Below, in pieces: positions 25,626 through 37,900 of a stretch of DNA of 64,000 bases. A model generated the notes under the pieces. That model ran no database searches. It was given only the letters and a program-made list of their open reading frames with translations, and was not told where the DNA came from. Source of the DNA: Clarkia xantiana subsp. parviflora (taxonomy: Eukaryota > Streptophyta > Magnoliopsida > Myrtales > Onagraceae); assembly GCA_036873135.1 (NCBI GenBank), contig JAPTYO010000007.1, positions 13,622,763 to 13,686,762 of the forward strand, given 5' to 3'. The translations under genes were made by a program, and so were the position numbers. Numbering within the stretch: position 1 is the stretch's first letter; each line of letters starts with the position of its first letter.

Positions 25626-26674
25626 TATTTAATAATTTTAATTTCTAGAAAAAAAAAATTGTTATCTCTACTTTACTATAATATTATTTAGTATTATATA
25701 TCTTAATTAAATATCTATAGTTTTTTATATTATACTCTGATATACGAAATTATTTTTTTCAAGTGAACTTTGAGATGAAAATATTATAAATGATATATCA
25801 CATATTCACATCATATGTTTCTAACTTACACGATGTTGTAACTTGTAACAAATTAATTAACAATAAAATAATTATGTTCTTTTGATATATTAATTTTAAA
25901 AAGTGAGTTTATGCTAATCAATTGTATTATTATATTATAGTTTAATAACTAAATTACTAAATAAACTTTGAACAAATTGCAATTCGCCCGAACTTTAATT
26001 TTTTTAAATTGGATATCCTCACTTCCAATTTTTGAGCAAATTGTTACTTTTATTACAATTTCCGTCAAATTGGACATAAAACGAGTATGTTTTGATCACT
26101 TGAGTATTTTAATGTATACCTAAGATAAATCATGCAATAAATTGCAAGAATTCCTATGAAATACCTTCAATTGGACATTCTCCCAATTCTAGCATTGCAT
26201 TTCAACTAGCGTCCAAGTGAACATATTTTGTTGCAATCATTTCACTTTATTGTTGAATTCATATTGTGTGCACGTCTACTTGTTTCAGATGGTGAATCTA
26301 TCAAACTTGATCAGTCATTAACAAGTAATCCTAATGTGGGCGGGTTTGGACAAGGGGATGCCAAAATACCTCAAGTAGTCGATATATGCTCATTTTTTGT
26401 TCAGTCTGATGAAAATTAAAACGGATATATCAATTTGCTTGAATACTGAAAGTTTGTCTAGCTAATTTTGAAAAATAAATTAAAATCCGAATACAAATTT
26501 ATGATAATTAAGTCAAAAGTAGTAATTTTGTTATTACTCATTAATGAATAACTAATTATTATATATTTTTCAGCATTTCTTGTACTCAATATTTACTTAT
26601 AATATTTAGCCTTTTTAATGGCACCACCTTATACTAAATTAGAAGATAAATAATTTTGTTGAATATAAATTAAT

Positions 26675-26724
<50 letters not shown>

Positions 26725-26822
26725 ATGACGCGTTCGTTGCAAACATAATACATTATTAATTTGTTGTGTACAAAAATGCACCAACGTAAAGAAAATATGG
26801 ATATAATGTCTCTTCATTTCTG

Positions 26823-26861
<39 letters not shown>

Positions 26862-28159
26862 ATATATAGTTTTTTAAAATAACAAAATAGTCTTTATTTT
26901 ATAATATAAGTAAGAAAAGAAAGAGATTAAATTTTTTTATTCAAATAACTATTATGTAAATAATTATTTATTACTTAAATTTTATTAAAAAAAACTAAGG
27001 AAAACGAAGGACTAAGCTACAGCGGAAGTGAACAAAGAGAGCGACTAAGACGAATAAAAGCCTAAAATTTCTAATAGAGTGAACTTATACCACTGAAAAA
27101 CATAAATAATCATCAATTGTAATTAACTATATATATATATATAATTATGACAATGATTTGTTACTATAATTGGAATATTGAATTATCATATCCAAGACCA
27201 AGAAGAAGAAAAGACAAGTTGTGACATTTACCATGTAAATATGATTAATATCTACAAAACTAGATTGATGATTCGCAAGTTGCGCGATAAAATAATTATT
27301 ATTCATAAAATTGTAGAGATGTTGAAAGTTAACATTTTTTATTGGATAATTTATTATAATCATCTTTGTTATTTGGAAATTTTATTCAAGAAAAATGAAA
27401 CACTACTATGTACACCTTTAAAATATATATACATTCAAAATAACTTTGTGTAAATGAATGTTCTATTTTATATCATTGATTTACATGTATGATATTATAA
27501 TTTTCAAGTATACCCATCAGAAACTAACAAATAATTAAAATAAATTATACTAATATCAGAATATAAAGGGAAATAGAAAGACACGCCTCTAATTTATAAA
27601 CATATTAGACAAATCATTGCTATGAAGAAAATTGGTTTAGACGTATAGTAAGTAAATATAATTTTATAAATAATATGTACGTTATTAGTCACTTAATGGT
27701 ATATGAGGATGATTAATTACTAAGAAATTGAAAAAATTGAATAGTAAACATTGTTTTATTAGTTACAATCGCAACACATCTTTGAAAAATAATAAGTGAG
27801 ACCCCTTTTACTAACCAAACAAACAATTAGAGATGTTTAGTTGGACAAATACACATCATCTATCATAGATAATGAGTTGGTCCAATTATATTGTAATATT
27901 TTTATACATATTGACACTCAAGTTATATTAAACTAACCCAAATTATATGGCAAAAAATATTATACATATAATGATTTATTGATAAGATTGTGTTTTTCTT
28001 TTGTGCTAAAACTTACATGGTTTCATATTTTCAAATATATTTATTGATATACATGGCTTAGAACAATAAGAGAGTTTTGACATTTGTAACGTTCATGAAG
28101 AAAAAAACGGACTTTATGGATGAATGAGGGTGCTTGGAGGTCATCCAAGCTATTGGAGA
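25626..28159. other. AT-rich spacer with microsatellites
   Basis: No gene found. Contains a relative of the 2350-2852 foldback at about 25970-26230, (AT)n at 26678-26719 and (TTA)n at 26825-26858. A sequence at about 27838-27955 is repeated in diverged form at 28163-28300 (both contain ACACATCATCTAT and GAGTTGGTCCAATTATATT). Confidence 0.6.
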
Positions 28160-28410
28160 AGCTTAGTTGGAGAATTACACATCATCTATGAGAGATAATG
28201 GATGAGTTGGTCCAATTATATTAAATTTTTTTGTACATATCACTACTTAAGTTTAGTACTTGTCAACAATATGTTAAACTCATCCAAATTATATTAGATA
28301 TAGATTCATTGCACTTTATTGTTACTCGACTGCCCCTTTAACACATACTTGAAGTTTAATTATTATGTACACATATAATTTGGCAAATAAATGATGTGCA
28401 ACTCTCCATT
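28160..28410. mobile_element. MITE-like foldback
   Basis: The left end TTGGAGAATTACACATCATC and the reverse complement of the right end TGGAGAGTTGCACATCATTT are matching terminal inverted repeats about 250 bp apart, with no coding content. A second, diverged half-copy lies at about 27838-27955. No clear target duplication was seen. Confidence 0.5.
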
Positions 28411-28603
28411 TAATCCTAACCCGGATTTTCGATCTTCTATCCATCAATGACATTTTTTTTTATCTATTTATGATCCTTAGTTACTCACCGTGTTATTTCA
28501 CGGTGTTATTTTCACACATGTTGTCAGAAGAGCAACCGTTGAAACTTGATAAAGATGCATGGTAGTGCAGCAAGATGTGTACCTTGATATGTGACGTGCC
28601 TAT

Positions 28604-29464
28604 TGTTAGGTTCCGAGATCTGGGTCAACGGATGGTCGGCTCAAATCTCGTTCCTCACTGGAGATGTGGATGATCCGGTTCTCTGAGTTGCCCTGCCTTA
28701 GCTTATCTTCTTCTTTTCTTCCTTCCTTCCTTTGCTTCTTCTCTCCTTCTACCCTGCAGAAGGGGCAATACCAGACACGGAGGGGGGGGGGTGGTGCCTG
28801 GTGAACCCTCTCCGATGCCTAAGTCAGTGTTTTTCTAGAGAGATAAAGCTAGAGAGATGTCAGAGCTAAAAATGTCCAAATGACCAAGATGTTCAAATGA
28901 GTTGTGAAGGTGGGGTATTTATAGGCAACGGTGTCATTAAGGTGGCTTAATGACATCGTTAGCCTTTAAACACAATTAATTAACCTTTAAGCACATAATT
29001 AAGACCTTAGGATTCGGAGGAGGTAGGCGGAGTGGATCGAGCATGGGAGTCCGAAGGTGGTGTCGGGGCCCTTGGGGGGGGAGAAATCCGACCTCCAAGG
29101 GTAGGGGTTGGGTGAGGGCACCCAACCCCTCCTAGGGAGGGTGGGGTTGGCCAACCCCATCCCTCCTAGGAGGGATCGGGTTGGCCGACCCGATCCCTCC
29201 TAGGAGAGATCGGGTTGGTCCACCCGATCTCCCCTAGGGGAGATCGGGTCGGCTGACCCGATCTCCCCTAGGGGAGGTCGGGTGTGGCCACCCAACCTTA
29301 CCTAGGTGAGTTCGTCTCTGCCGGACGGGCGCTTCGGCCCCGTCCGAGCCGTCGATGTTCTCGCGAAGTGTCCGGGTTGAAGTTTCGATTTGCAATCATA
29401 AATGGGACGATAAAAATACAACGGTTCGGAAGTCAACGGGCTCAAATTGGGCGTATATCCATCA
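28604..29464 (-). repeat. 3' LTR (861 bp)
   Basis: Starts TGTTAGGTTCCGAG and ends ATATCCATCA on the plus strand. It is 65 bp longer than the other LTR: it has two more copies of a 34-bp palindromic unit and three fewer G residues in two G-runs. No substitution was noticed elsewhere. Confidence 0.95.
29085..29290. repeat. 34-bp palindromic tandem repeats in the 3' LTR
   Basis: A chain of GC-rich palindromes (CCCTCCTAGGAGGG, TCCCCTAGGGGA) joined by GATCGGGTYGG...CCGACCCGATC. Tandem 34-bp units can each fold on themselves; one 26-base stretch is a perfect palindrome centred on CCTAGG. The right LTR holds the same cluster with two units fewer. Confidence 0.85.
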
Positions 29465-29478
29465 CATGCCCCCGAGTC
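29465..29478 (-). other. Polypurine tract
   Basis: On the minus strand GACTCGGGGGCATG lies directly before the 3' LTR, the expected place and G-rich character for the plus-strand primer of a gypsy element. Its position confirms that the element runs right to left. Confidence 0.65.
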
Positions 29479-30947
29479 AACCAATGGCCTAACCCTTGAT
29501 TGACTCTATTTTAGGATGGTATGACACGCGCAATTTGAAACCGGGGTTTTACCTTCTTTGTCTGAATGTTTGCTTACCCATGGATGCGAGCCTCTGACTT
29601 TGCCCCCTGCCTTATGAGATAGAGGAATTGTAAACGTCAGAGTGGCGCGGACGTGTGCCTAGGCACGCGTCCGTCTGAGGTAGGAGTAATAAACTTATCC
29701 TTGCTATAGATGCATACTCAAAAAATGCACACTTGCACAGGGGTGTGATACGAATGCAACTAAATGACCTATGCTTCAAATTCGTGCCGGGATTTTATCT
29801 AAGTGAGGAAAAATTTAATTTTGGCCAAAAATTTTCCTAAGTATGGAATGCTCAAAAATAAAACTATCTTGATAATTTTTCTAAGTATGGGAATATATAC
29901 TTAGCTATAGGTGAAATGGATAAAAATGATGGTTTTTCCTTGGCCCTTAGATTTTATTTAAAGCTAGATGGATGGTGGTGATTAAAACCCTCTAAAAAAC
30001 CCTATCATCCTTTTAACATAAAAAAGGAGAGTTAGAAAAATACCTCCAAGAGTCACCCTAGCCACCATCTTCCTTCTTCACTTACTCTTGGAGAGCAAGA
30101 AAGGTTGGAGAGCACCCCCAAGGTAAGGGCCGGCCGGAATTTCCACCAAGGAGTAAAAATCCGGCCAGCAGCTCCGGCGGGAGGGAACCACCAGCACGGA
30201 CGGAGCCGGCTAGCGGGTCGACAGCTCGAGGCGGCGGTGTGGGGGCGGCAGCTGGCTGGGACGGCAACCCAACCACCGGCGACGCAGGGAGACGGCGAGG
30301 TGACGGTGAGGTCGTCGTCGGGAACGGCTGCTGGTCCATCGAGGGCCATCGACGGCGGAGGGGAGCGATTCCGGTGCGACGTGCGGGGCTTTCCGGCGAC
30401 GGTGAGGCAAGCGAGGTCACCTCCGGCGACGGCAAGGCCCAAATTCCGGCGAGGGACTGATTTCCGGGTGTCTTCAAATTTGAATTCCGGACCCGTTTAT
30501 CACATCGGGTCGGGTTTTCCGAAGGTCCGCTCTTTTCCCTTCCGTTTCCGCGTGAAACGTTGACTTTTGAATCGTTGATATTTGATTGCCGATGCTTGAT
30601 TGCCGATGCTTGATTGCCGAAACTTAATTGAATGTGGGATTGCCGTAGATAGTCATTGGTAGTTGTGGATTTTGGGGAAAAATGTTTGCCGGTCGTCCGG
30701 ATATGGTTTTTTGTCCGATTGGGCTATCCCGGTCTTGAATTTGATATTGTACCGCCGTTGGTGTACTAATCCTTGTTGGGGGGTATAACGGTAATTTTTT
30801 CCAAGACCCGACCTTAGGCTCGGATAAAAATATTTGACTTGGTTGTTGTGGTGTCTTTGATTCATGTTGACTATCTTTGCCGGGTGTCGGAGTGTTTCCG
30901 ATTCTTCGGAAATTTTCCTTGTCTTGATATTTGTCGTGTCGTGGCAG
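29479..30947 (+). other. Upstream part of the antisense gene (leader, possible promoter)
   Basis: Between the LTR and the antisense coding exons. An AT-rich stretch (about 29700-30050) is followed by a GC-rich one (30100-30560). A strong donor CCCCCAAG|GTAAGG at 30120/30121 and an acceptor GTGGCAG ending at 30947 suggest a long leader intron. Open frames in the GC-rich stretch (up to 152 codons) look like composition effects and have no recognisable domain. Confidence 0.4.
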
Positions 30948-33408
30948 GTACTATACTCCTGGTGGTGTCCACGTACGCAGACTCTTCAGAGACGTCGTAT
31001 TCTCCGAAGGATGAGTGAGTTCCTTTTTCTCTTCCTTTTCGGTCGCGTTACTTCCTTTCCTATTGTTAGCTTAGTATCGTGACCTTCATTGGGGTGTTAG
31101 TCGAAATTTGATTCGTGCTTTGGGGTTTCCTGCTACCTTTGCCTTAGGTCTTGCTATCCTGTCAGAGAACCATCTCACTAGATCCGATTACAACGAACAT
31201 GTTACCCTAGGAGATATCTGTCCCCTAGATGAGCCTCTGTATCCTTTTCTCCCTTCCTTGGGGAATACTCGCGAGACGGTGACGGAGCCTCCTATAGGGA
31301 AGGTCGCCGTATACCCCTCCCAGATCCGATTCGGGCTGAGGCTGCCTTACTGTGACGAGCTTATAGAGTTGAGCAGGTTTTTCAGGATTTCTCCTGTGAA
31401 CCTTGCCCCCAGTGCCCTCCGTGTCTGGGTGGGCTTCCGGGTATTGTGCCATTGGTACTCCTGGAAGTACTCTCTCGTTCTATTCCGATGCTTCTATCGG
31501 TTCCAGTACCGGACGAGGGTGGGGTTTGCGAGTTTCGTAACTCGCCATCCGACCTTCAAAGATCCCCGATTCTCTGATTTCGGGTTGAGTGAGGTCGAGT
31601 GGGATACCTCCCTCCGTTTCGTGACCCAGATTGACAATTCGGCCAGTCACTGGGCTAAGCATTACTTCTTCATTACGGACCGATACGTCACTTGGTCGGT
31701 CTTGAATGAGGATCGGTCCGATGGTTGGCCTGCTTTTGGAGAGTTCTCTTCGGTTGATTTGAAGACTATGAAGATCATTCACGAGAGCAACAGGACCCGG
31801 TCTTACTGCCCCGTGTCCTTAGTGACTGAGACGGATCTTTACGAGGCCGGGATCAGTCTAACTCCTGATTCCGGGGGTTCGGTATGTCACTTGGTCTTTC
31901 CATCTTTATTTACCTTCTGCTCTTCCTTTGTAGGTTGGTTTCATGGAAAAACCTATAACGTGCAGGGAGCCCCTGTTGATCTGAGCAAGAGGAAGGCTCC
32001 TTCTAGTTCTGCTTTGAAGAAATCCCCCCTGCCTGGGAAGAAGGCTGGGGCCTCTGGTATGCTTTCTCCTATTTGCTTCTTTATGGTATAACCTATGTTT
32101 TCCTTATCTTGTTTTTCTTACCTTGCTAGGGTGCTCCCCCTTGGTGACTGAGAGGGTCGTCTCCGTTCGCAGAGATTCTGGACCTTCCAAGTCCAAACCG
32201 CGGAGATCTGATTCTGAGGCCGGGGCCTCGGCTGCTAAGAGAAAGAAAGCTGTGAATCCTGCTTCGCCTACTGCTCGTCCTCCGACCCTATCTCGTGATA
32301 AGGAGATGGTGGTCGAAGAGGTGCCTTCCCTGGCTGACAAAGGGAAGCGACCTGCTGGTGGTGGTTCCCCTGCCCCCCCAGCCGAGGGCACGGTCCTCAG
32401 GTATGATCTCTACCTTTTTGCTGATCTTTCTATGTTTATGTTCTCCCTTGACTTGCTTTGCTTGTGTAGGTGGGCCTCCGACTTTAAGTCGGAAGGATTT
32501 CGCCCGTCTCACTGATGAAGATGTTATTGGGTCTGAGTGGACTCCTTTCGCTGGTCTGAAGGAGTTCCACTTCGATAGCACCTCCTCTTTGCGGACTCCT
32601 GAGGTTGGTGTCCGCGTACTCCGCGGTGCCGTTCCCCCTGGGGATCGTGTTGCTCCGCCCAAGTCTCCTGGGGAGACTCGGCGCTTTGTTCAAGGGGTAC
32701 TTTCTCGTTATGCACCTGTAAGTTGTTCTTTGCTTTCCTCTTATTTCTTTCATAATGTCTATCTTTCGGTTACTCATCCCTTGTTTGAATTGTTAGGGTA
32801 TATCTGACATGGTGAACATGTCCTCGCTCGTGCTCGAGTTATCTGACGAGAGGAAGACCCTTGAGGACAGCCAGGTCTCTCTCAAGGCGGAGGTCGCTAC
32901 TGCTGCTGAGAAGGCGCGATTATCTGATTTGAGGATGCAGGAGCTCCAGGACCAGGTGTCCTTGCTTGAGACCACTGTGGGCAGTTTGCGTCGGGAAGCT
33001 GAGGTTGCTGCGTCGCTCCATTCTGAGGAGCTGCGGAGGTTGGAGACTAAGTGTCGGGCGGAGGAGAGGGCTGTCGCGGTATCTGAGTACAAGGCCTCAT
33101 CTGCCTTCGCTGCCGATTATAGCGTGCGTCTCACTCAAGAGATGAACCAGTTCGGTGAGTATCTGGTTGATCACATTTACCGAATTGATCCTCAGTTCCC
33201 GTTTGGTGACCTTGGTGACTTTGGGCCATATGCCACTGGCTACGCGACTGTTCTGATGGGTCAGGCTGCCGTTGCAGACGAGCCTGCCCCTGCCCAGGTG
33301 GATGCTACACCTGTGGAGATTGGTACATCAGACTCCTCCTCTTCATCCATTTCCGCTGGCGGTTCAGCTTCAGGGGGTGGGGGTGACTCCCCCGAAGGTT
33401 CTGACTGA
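30948..33408 (+). CDS. Antisense retroelement gene, putative gypsy-type transposon domain plus coiled coil
   Basis: A spliced gene inside the retroelement, opposite to gag. Proposed exons: 30948-31014, 31101-32056, 32130-32400, 32470-32717, 32797-33408. Introns are 70-90 bases with GT-AG ends (GATGA|GTGAGT, TCTG|GTATGC, CTCAG|GTATGA, ACCT|GTAAGT). The second exon holds a stretch of the plant putative gypsy-type transposon family (remembered as PF04195), around YPSQIRFGLRLPYCDELIEL and WVGFRVLCHWY. Then come two Lys/Arg-rich patches that could be nuclear signals (LSKRKAP, AAKRKKAV), a coiled coil over about 32810-33110 and a Ser/Gly-rich acidic tail ending SPEGSD. Such additional antisense ORFs are known from Tat-lineage elements; their function is unknown. 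The third-to-fourth exon junction is out of frame by one base, possibly from a C7 run near 32372, so the copy may be broken. No convincing start codon was found; a first exon upstream is likely. Confidence 0.65.
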
Positions 33409-33867
33409 CGTGTTTATCTCATGTTATCCTTGTATATATAACTACACTCCTTCTCCCCTTGTATGGGTTGAGTGTCCTTTGAGATTGTGATGGTGTTTGT
33501 TGTTATTTTCCTTTGCCGCATTGTGTTGTTGACTACGTGGTTCGTTTGCCTTTACATTAGTGCTTCTCATGCTTTTGTATATATCTCTTCTCATGATGTC
33601 TCCCTATGCCTTGTGTATGGCTCTTTGGGTATGGACCCTTTCCTTGGTGTGTTTCCTTTACTTATCCTTCTTTCGTGCTTTCCTTCATGTCTTACCTGCC
33701 ATTTCATAAAGAAAAAACATTACTTGTTCTTCACATTACTTTACTTAGAAATTTCCTTCTCATGGTATCCTTCTGAGCATGGTATAATGATCTCTTCTGA
33801 TACCCCTTACACGGTATACGTTGTACTGTTAGACCAAAGATACGCTATTGGTGGGCGTCGAAATCTT
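33409..33867. other. Region between antisense gene and tandem arrays
   Basis: Presumed 3' UTR of the antisense gene. An open frame of 160 codons spans it but has no recognisable domain and runs into the tandem array. The last part already contains a diverged array unit (CCAAAGATACGCTATTGG at about 33834). Confidence 0.4.
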
Positions 33868-34146
33868 TTCACGAGACAGGCTCTCGGACGGCACTTAACG
33901 TTTCACAGGATAGGCTCCCGGAGGGCACAGGTTAGTCCACCGATACGTTCTTGACGGGTGTCAAAATCTGTTCACGAGACAGGCTCTCGGACGGCACTTA
34001 ACGTTTCACAGGATAGGCTCCCGGAGGGCACAGGTTAGTCCACCGATACGTTCTTGACGGGTGTCAAAATCTGTTCACGAGACAGGCTCTCGGACGGCAC
34101 TTAACGTTTCACAGGATAGGCTCCCGGAGGGCTCAGGTTAGACCAA
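33868..34146. repeat. 103-bp tandem repeat, about 2.7 copies
   Basis: TTCACGAGACAGGCTCTCGG recurs at 33868, 33971 and 34074, an exact 103-bp period. Each unit contains small inverted repeats: CGAGA-CAGGC-TCTCG, then GGATAGGCTCC, then CACC...GGGTG. The second and third copies are almost identical. Confidence 0.92.
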
Positions 34147-34660
34147 AGATACGCTCCTGGTAGGCGTCGAACTGGTAGTTTGAAATCTACCTCAAGATAC
34201 GCTCTTGGGGGCGTCGAACTGGTAGTGTTTTTTCTACCTCAAGATACGCTCTTGGGGGCGTCGAATCTGGTAGGTTGCAAATCTACCTCAAGATACGCTC
34301 CTGGGGGCGTCGAAATCGTAGTTTTTGGAAACCACTCTCAAGATACGCTCTTGGTGCGTCGAATTCGTAGTGTAATAACTACTCTCAAGATACGCTCTTG
34401 GGGGCGTCGAAGGTCGTAGTATGAACACTACTCTCAAGATACGCTCCTGGGGGCGTCGAAGTTCGTAGTTTTTGGAAACCACTCTCAAGATACGCTCTTG
34501 GTGCGTCGAAGGTCGTAGTGTAATAACTACTCTCAAGATACGCTCTTGGGGGCGTCGAAGGTCGTAGTATGAACACTACTCTCAAGATACGCTCTTGGGG
34601 GCGTCGAATGTCGTAGTATGAAAACTACTCTCAAGATACGCTCTTGGGGGCGTCGAACCT
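34147..34660. repeat. ~49-bp tandem stem-loop array, 11 units
   Basis: AGATACGCTC recurs 11 times at 47-51 base spacing, starting at 34147, 34195, 34242, 34291, 34341, 34388, 34437, 34488, 34536, 34585 and 34634. Each unit is AAGATACGCTCTTGGGGGCG-TCGAA plus a variable hairpin. Hairpin A is CAAGA-TACGC-TCTTG. Hairpin B changes sequence but keeps pairing: GGTAG...CTACC in the first units, GTAGT...ACTAC later, and GACTT-GAAGTC in the last. Units 34341-34583 form a three-unit higher-order period. Tandem arrays in this part of Tat-type elements are a known source of satellites. Confidence 0.93.
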
Positions 34661-34921
34661 GTCATTGACTTGAAGTCATATCTGTGTAAGGATAACTTCG
34701 TGGTTATACCACTGCATTCACTGGAAAATACTTTTGAGTAACTACTACTCCTTTAGGAGCATTCATGTTTTTGTACACTTGGGATGCCTTGGTGCACCAA
34801 GACATCCTTTGTAGGAATGAAAGATAGTTGTAGAGTTGGAGTAACTTCGTGAGTTCTCCTTCTCCAAAGTTGTTTTTGAAAAGCTTGTAAAGGTGAAACA
34901 TGCAAAATGCTAGATATGAAA

Positions 34922-37900
34922 CTAAGGATATGGGGTGGCCATTGTGTCTGTTGCCACGTACTCCTTGAAACCTTCATTGTAAATTATTTCTTCCACTTCC
35001 ACCTTCAACACCATGCAGTCATTGGTTTGATGTCCCCAGGTCCCATGGTATTCACACCAACCCTGTGCATCTCTTCCTAGGAAGGCCTTGCCTTCCTCCC
35101 TGCATGTTGGTAGCTCTTGCTTGAGGTGCTTGTGGAAAATTTCTTCTATGCTGAGTGTGAGGGGTGTGAATGTGAAATTGACACCTCCTCCCAATGTGTC
35201 TGTTTCTCTTCCTCTTTCTGGAACTTCATCCAACTGTTCCGCCTCTTGTTCAAATGCCCTGTCCAGCTTCACCTTGAGCTCTCTCATTGTGCTCGTCATG
35301 ACCATCTCATAGAGTCCTCCATAGGCCCCGAATGAGTTTGGATGCATGTTTCTAATGAATGCCCTTACTGCTTCTCCCCTTGTGATGTCCATGTTGGCAC
35401 CATAATCAAAGAATCTCTGGAAATAGCTTGATATAGACTCCTGCGGCATTTGCTTGATATCATCTATGTAGCGGAAGCCTCTTAGGATGGAGTTCCTTGT
35501 TCTGTTCCCTATTGTGGTGTCTGGCTGCCAAGGTATGGATGTCACCTTCACAGCCTTGCTCCTGTGTCTTCTTGTAGGCACTGTTTGAAAAAGCTGCCTG
35601 CTCAAACGGAGTGTCACTCCACTCCTCTTCCTTCCTTGCCTTTGTCTCCCTCCCCTCCTTCTTCTATCTTGGTTGGCTCCCACCATGACCACAGCCACTG
35701 TGTCTGTCCTGTGTGATCCATGTCTCATTGAATTGACATAGCATTGTCTTGCAGTGCGTTGATCACCCAGGACCTCTCCAACTCCGTTCTCCGTGATGTA
35801 CTTCAGCTTCTGGTGAACAGTGGATGGCACTATTTCATATGGATTTATGGTGGTCCTTCCTAGGATCCCATTGTAGGCTCCCAGGCTTTCAACCACCAAG
35901 AAATTGACATTTACCTTCAGCTGGGTCCATCCTTGGCCCATGGTCACTGGCAAGGTTATCATCCCCAGGGGGTAACTTGTTGCCCCTGAGAAGCCAACCA
36001 GAGGGAAGTTGACCGGTTTGATGTCTGCTTTGGTTTTCCCTATCTCTTCCAACACTCTCAGGCTTAGGAGGTCAGCTGAGCTGCCCCCATCCACCAAAAT
36101 TCTCTTTACATCAAAATTGTCAATATCTAAAGTAATAACTAGAGCATCGTCATGTGGAAAGACGATGTGGCTCTTGTCCTTCTCCGAGAACTCGATCTTC
36201 ACTTCTTCTCCTTCTCTTGGCCTTTTTCTCCACCTTGGCACTGAGCTTAGCTTGGATGCATAGACCTCTCTTGCGTTAGCAGTTGGGCCACCCGATGCTA
36301 CTCCCCCATGTATCATATTTATGACTCCTCTTTTGTTGGGTGGAGGGTTGTAGTCTATCTTTCCCTTGCCCTTGTCCTTCTGTGATGGCCCTGGTTGCAT
36401 ACTGTTGCCCCCATGGTCTACGAATTGCTTCAGTTCTCCCCTCTGGACGATGTTGTTTATGCTTAGCTTTAGGCTAAAGCATTCATTTGTGTCGTGACCA
36501 TAAGCCTCATGGTTGTCACACCATCTATCCTTGTGATTCCCTACCATTGGGGCTCTCCACCTTGCAGGGGGTGACCAAAGCTTTTGGTTCCGCATCTCTC
36601 TAAGTACGCTGGCTGGAGTGGCGTTTAGTGGGATGAACTTAATGACGTTTATTTCTCTAGCCTTTAAGGGTTCACCCATTTGGTTTCTTTGCTGTGGCGT
36701 ACGCCATTCCTGCTGCCTTGCATGCTGTGGTGCCTGGGGTGGCTTTCCTTTGTTTGGCCTTTGAGTATCCTCCTTGGCTGCCTGAATTTTGGCCTTCTTG
36801 CTTGCCCTGTGCCTCTCAAGGTCAATATGCGTTTTAACTCTCCCTGCAAGCTCCTCCAAGGTGCTTGCTGGCTTTTTGGCCATCTTTTCAGCCAATGTTG
36901 ACCCAAAGCGACCTAAGTTTCTGATAAAGGCTCGGATTATCTCCCCTTCAGTGATGTCCCCCTGGATGTCTGCAATATTCTGGTTGAACCTAGTATAGTA
37001 GCTGGCCAGGGATTCATCGTATTCTTGTTTTACGTCATCAATGGAGCCTGTTCCCTTGAGGAGTTTCCTCTCCCCTAGGTATCTCTGCAGAAACTTAGCT
37101 TTTAGCTGTTCCCATGAGTGGATGCTCTCAGAGGGCAGGCTGAAGAACCAATGTGAGGCCACCCCTGATAGGGTGTTTGGGAAAAGGAGTGCCTTGTATC
37201 TTTCATCAGTTGTCCTCCCGAATAGAGAGGCCTCATGCTGTTGGATATGCTCTAGGGGGTCTCCCTTCCCATTGTACTTTGCAATTTGCACAGTGTGCAG
37301 GGAGTCTGGCACCCTGTTCATCTCCAGCTCCCTTGTGAAAGGGTGGTTCGTCTTGTCACTTAGACAATGCAGGCTGGGTTTCTTTGACTCATTCAATTTC
37401 CGGGTTATCATGGCTTCTATCTCCTCCGGGGTGATCATCACCTGTGCCGGAGTATAATCCCTCTGATATCCATTGTAGTTGTAGACTGGGCTTACTGGGT
37501 TCCCTTGTCCCTGCTGGTATGGACTGTAGGTGTACTCTTGATACGCCTGCTGGGGTGCTTCATAGAAGTCCTGCCTCCTTGGAGGTCTTGCTTGTCTTTC
37601 CTCCCCAAGCGGGGTGTAAGCCCTGTCGTCCTGCTGTTGCCTAGGAGGCACGAATTGTTGCCTTCCCTCTGGGGGTGGCTCCTGGTAATGTCTTCTTTGC
37701 TCCTCTCGCTGCCCTGCTCGAGGGTGCGAGTAGTGCTCTTCTGTCGGGATTTGCTCCTCCTCATGAGCTTCAGTGTAAGTCCCTTGGGTGTATGCCGGCC
37801 TTGCATATGCTGTGTGGGCGCGGTTATCATCTCTTTGTTCCGGCATCCCATATGGGTACCTTTGGGGTTGCTCCTCATAATAGTATCCCTCAGGGGGTGC

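Noticed and set aside
30053..30563. Overlapping frames of up to 152 codons on both strands in the GC-rich part of the retroelement
   Set aside because: All frames are open because of base composition, and an intron donor lies at 30121. No family match was seen.
34147..34660. Regular repeat-plus-variable-segment pattern resembling a CRISPR array
   Set aside because: The variable parts are short hairpins that recur in a fixed order, the sequence lies inside a plant retrotransposon, and no cas genes exist. It is a tandem repeat.
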